Shown here in pieces: positions 61,285 through 64,000 of a stretch of 64,000 nucleotides of DNA (position 1 is its first letter; each line of letters begins with the position of its first letter). This stretch comes from Antitrichia curtipendula. Lineage: Eukaryota; Streptophyta; Bryopsida; Hypnales; Leucodontaceae. Both the position numbers and the translations under genes were made by a program. The DNA is taken from NCBI GenBank assembly GCA_951230915.1, contig OX579638.1:9566696-9630695 (forward strand), written 5' to 3'. The notes under the pieces are model-generated. The model searched no databases and was not told where the DNA came from. It was given only the letters and a program-made list of their open reading frames with translations.

Positions 61285-61290
61285 TATAAA
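61285..61290 (+). promoter_or_regulatory. TATA box of the hAT transposase gene
   Basis: GGGTATAAAGG, directly downstream of the GC-motif array and about 245 bases before the ATG at 61532. This gives room for a short leader; a small intron in the leader is also possible. Confidence 0.6.
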
Positions 61291-61531
61291 GGCAATCCTA
61301 CTGTTGTGACTTCCCTACATTTGTCATCTTGGCCTCATATCTTGGACTTCAATTCACTTTGAGCTCCTTGTGAGTCTACTTGGGTGGCAAATGGCCCTGG
61401 TTTGCTGCTGAGGTGATGTAAAAATCAGTTCAAGTAGTGGATTGGCGCTAACTATTATTTTGTCCTTTTGATTTGGTGTGATAGCCTCTTCTATGTCCTA
61501 GAAGAACACATTTCCATTCATTGTGAACGCA

Positions 61532-64000
61532 ATGGGAAGTCAACGAAAGCAAACAAAAGAATGGGAACCATGGTATAATTTCTTTGATAATGGGAATAAA
61601 GTGAGCTGTGTTTTTTGCAATGCGACATTCAGCTATAAATGTGAGCGCGCGTTTGCTCACTTTGGATGTGGCGCGAAGTCCGAGAGGTCAATTTGTCGTA
61701 GTGCGCCGCGAGCTGTGCGCCATTGATTTGCAAATTGTGCAAACTTTATCCCGCAACGATTGAGCCCCGAGGACATGTACGAAAGAGAATCAATTTCGGG
61801 TGGTCCATCGAGAGTGACTCCAGTCGCAAGTTCAAGCCAATCCACTCAGAACGAAGTGACGGGAGGGGGCCCCGGTGGGGACCAAGTTGAAGAGGTTACT
61901 CTCCCTGAAGGGAATGACCCAATATAGAGGTCCCAAAGTCTTACTGCATCAAATTCTACGAGATCTGGGACATTACTTCAGCAACGCATGAAGGATGCTT
62001 TTAACATTGCAAAGAGGAAGGAGTTGGATGACAAGTGGGCATCGTTTTTTTACGAGGCAAACGTGCCATTTAATGTGGCAAGGAATCCAGCCTTCATTGA
62101 GGCTGTGAGGGCAACCTCAGTGGCAAAGTTTGAATACAATCCACCTTCTTATCATCAGTTCAGGACTAGGTTGACTGAACCCAGGAGGTTGCAAATCGAG
62201 AAGCAAATCAAAACCAAAGTTGGTTTTGCAGTGAAGCATTATGGAGTGTCGATATGCACTGATAGTTGGGATGACGTGAACCGGAGACCTCTAATGAATG
62301 TGATGATGTTGTGCCCTACCGGTGATGTATTTTTGGGGTTCATTGACACTACCGGCAATAAAAAAGACATGCGCTACATAGCAGACAAGATGAAAGTATT
62401 CATTGAGAAAGTGGGTTTGAAACACGTGATGCAGGTGTATACGGATAATGTAGGAAACATGCTTGGGGCATTGGACGATATCGTTCACACGTACCCCCAC
62501 ATTTTCAAGTAGGACTGTATGGCACATGCCTTGGATCTCATGTTGGAAGATTGGACCAAAATACCTAAATTCAAAGATTTAATTGAGAGGGCAAGAAGAT
62601 TGTGTCAGTACATTTGAAACCATCATGCAACCATGTCTGCTTTTCGGAAGTTGAGTCCGAACCTTCAGTCCGTAGTGCCAAACGAACCCCGCTTTGCTTG
62701 TAATTTCCTCATGTTGCACCGACTGGAGAAACTTCGAGGAGTACTACTACGGTTAAAAGACCATGCGTGCGTTCAAAATTACTTTGATGGTCTGCGAAAC
62801 AGACAAAATGGACCACAAGCAGCTACGACTGCACGTAATGTGGTGTCAACTATTGAAGATGTGGGCTTTTGGCAACGATGCGTGAATTACGTGCACATGA
62901 TTGAAGACGTGTTGAAGGCATTGCGCATATTTGATGGCAAAGAACCAGATATGGGTCGGGCGTAGCTCGTAATGCACAATTTGAGAAGCCATGTGTTTTA
63001 TTTAAGAGAGCCACCCTTCAACCTACGAGATGACATAGCCACCACCATAGAGGAGTCTTTCCAAACAAGGTGGGACATGGTCTTTACGGATGTTCACTAC
63101 GCCAGGGTCCTTCTGAATCCGTATCTCTTGGATAACATGCCGCTTAGGGCTGATGGAGTTGCCCTCCATGCATTGTACCGAGTCATCCGCAAAATGGCGA
63201 ATGTAGTGGGTGTACAGTTTAACGACGTGCTGGCGGAATTAACAGAATTCGAGGAGGGCACGGGGCCATATAGTGCTGCGGAGACACCCGACATCCGAGC
63301 GACACAGATGCTTTCCCACCAATGGTAGCATAGGGTTGGAAATCGAGCACTATTTAAGATTGCCGTGCATATTCTGGCATTGACGTGTTCAGCATGCTCG
63401 TGTGAAAGGAATTGGAGTATGTATTCCTTTGTCCACAACAAGGTCCGGAATCGGTTAGCCCCCAAGAAGGCTGAGTCATTGGTATATATTTATACCAATA
63501 GCCGTGTACTTCAGCAAAGACCGGGGGCTGATCCGATTCATTGGTACGATGCTAATATCTACTCTGAGGATTCTGACCCAAATGCCCTTGGCCCCATTCC
63601 AGTAGATGAACGTAATTGTGAATTTGATGTATTGGTAGCTGAAGAAGAGGCTGATGTGGAAGCAAACCGAGCACCCCAAGAGTACCGACCAAATCCAAAT
63701 TTGTGGAGGGTGAGGGCTGATCACCTTGAGAAAGCTAGAAATTACTACGGAGATGATGATGAAGTGGAAGAAGAAGTCCTCCATGGTCGTTGGGGCCCTG
63801 ATCCTTGCCAAAGTCCTCCTCCCCCTGGCCCTCAAAATCCAATTCTTCCAGAAGTACAACCTCTGCCTTCGGAGAGTGATGACCTGGATGCGATGGACGC
63901 CGATGATGATAATGGTCCCTCCAACAACAACGATGACCTTCCTCAGGAAAACAAAGGGGGAAATGGACCTGGAAATGGTGGTGGAAATCTGAAGAACAAT
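61532..64000 (+). pseudogene. hAT transposase (BED, DUF659, hAT dimerisation), one frame with six stops; runs off the window
   Basis: Cut-and-paste transposase of the hAT superfamily. From ATG at 61532 one frame continues to the window end without a shift. Domains in order: a BED zinc finger (residues about 5-65, with WYNFF, CVFC and HFGCG); a DUF659 region (about 200-330, with STDSWDD-like CTDSWDD and VYTDN motifs); KQ-DCMAHALDL after the third stop; and the hAT C-terminal dimerisation motif (SACSCERNWS at about 63380-63415, then NRLAPKKAESLVYIYTN). An acidic Pro/Asn/Gly-rich tail follows and is open at 64000. In-frame stops: TGA 61724, TAG 61925, TAG 62510, TGA 62615, TAG 62963, TAG 63326. 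Each could arise from CGA or CAG by C-to-T. It is inactive as written, but young compared with the copy at 245-1290. Confidence 0.8.

Noticed and set aside
1..64000. tRNA, rRNA or organelle-derived segments
   Set aside because: None was recognised by eye; a covariance-model scan would be needed to exclude a tRNA.

Overview
The window is nuclear DNA of a land plant, or at least a streptophyte. The evidence is two spliced genes of plant type (a ferric-chelate reductase of the FRO family and a chloroplast-type aldo/keto reductase resembling Arabidopsis At1g04420) set in AT-rich, repeat-dense DNA with hAT, CACTA and Stowaway-like elements. The introns are long and GT-AG, with one GC-AG exception. 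The species cannot be named from the sequence. The repeat load and the unfamiliar accessory families would suit a non-seed plant, but that is a guess.

Layout. 0-6 kb: a decayed hAT transposase (-), a decayed GC-motif array, a decayed protein-kinase-like gene (+), an old CACTA-type element with a 192-bp foldback CACTA MITE nested in it, and another foldback MITE. 7.7-11.5 kb: a repeat block with higher GC and several tandem arrays, possibly the remains of an LTR element. 11.7-14.1 kb: a second hAT remnant (-) of a different, TTF/ZNF862-like type. 15.3-16.9 kb: a clean 1,648-bp CACTA-type non-autonomous element with 3-bp target duplications. 17.9-22.8 kb: the aldo/keto reductase gene (-), 8 exons, 432 aa, with a Stowaway MITE in an intron. 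23-41 kb: AT-rich intergenic DNA with MITEs, dispersed repeats and a strongly G/T-skewed stretch. 41.5-42.4 kb: a candidate small two-exon gene (+). 44.0-48.1 kb: the FRO gene (-), 6 exons, 776 aa. 49.8-51.2 kb: a cluster of three related MITEs, one carrying a nested MULE-like insertion. 51.6-64 kb: an accessory region with a kinase-like gene (-), a coiled-coil/degenerate-RING gene (+) and a hAT transposase (+).

The accessory region is the most unusual part. Three GC-rich arrays of a motif close to CGTCCGCGCC lie at 51.6-51.9, 54.7-55.0 and 61.0-61.3 kb. The second lies between two divergent TATA boxes (kinase-like gene to the left, RING-like gene to the right); the third lies just upstream of the TATA box of the hAT gene. 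The RING-like gene and the hAT gene each keep one reading frame for more than 2.3 kb, broken only by stop codons that single C-to-T changes at CG or CHG sites could produce. The first 3 kb of the window looks like an older copy of the same arrangement (hAT and kinase divergent around a decayed array). I infer a hAT-associated family that carries kinase and RING cargo genes under a shared portable promoter, inactivated by methylation-driven mutation. This is a hypothesis, not an established system.
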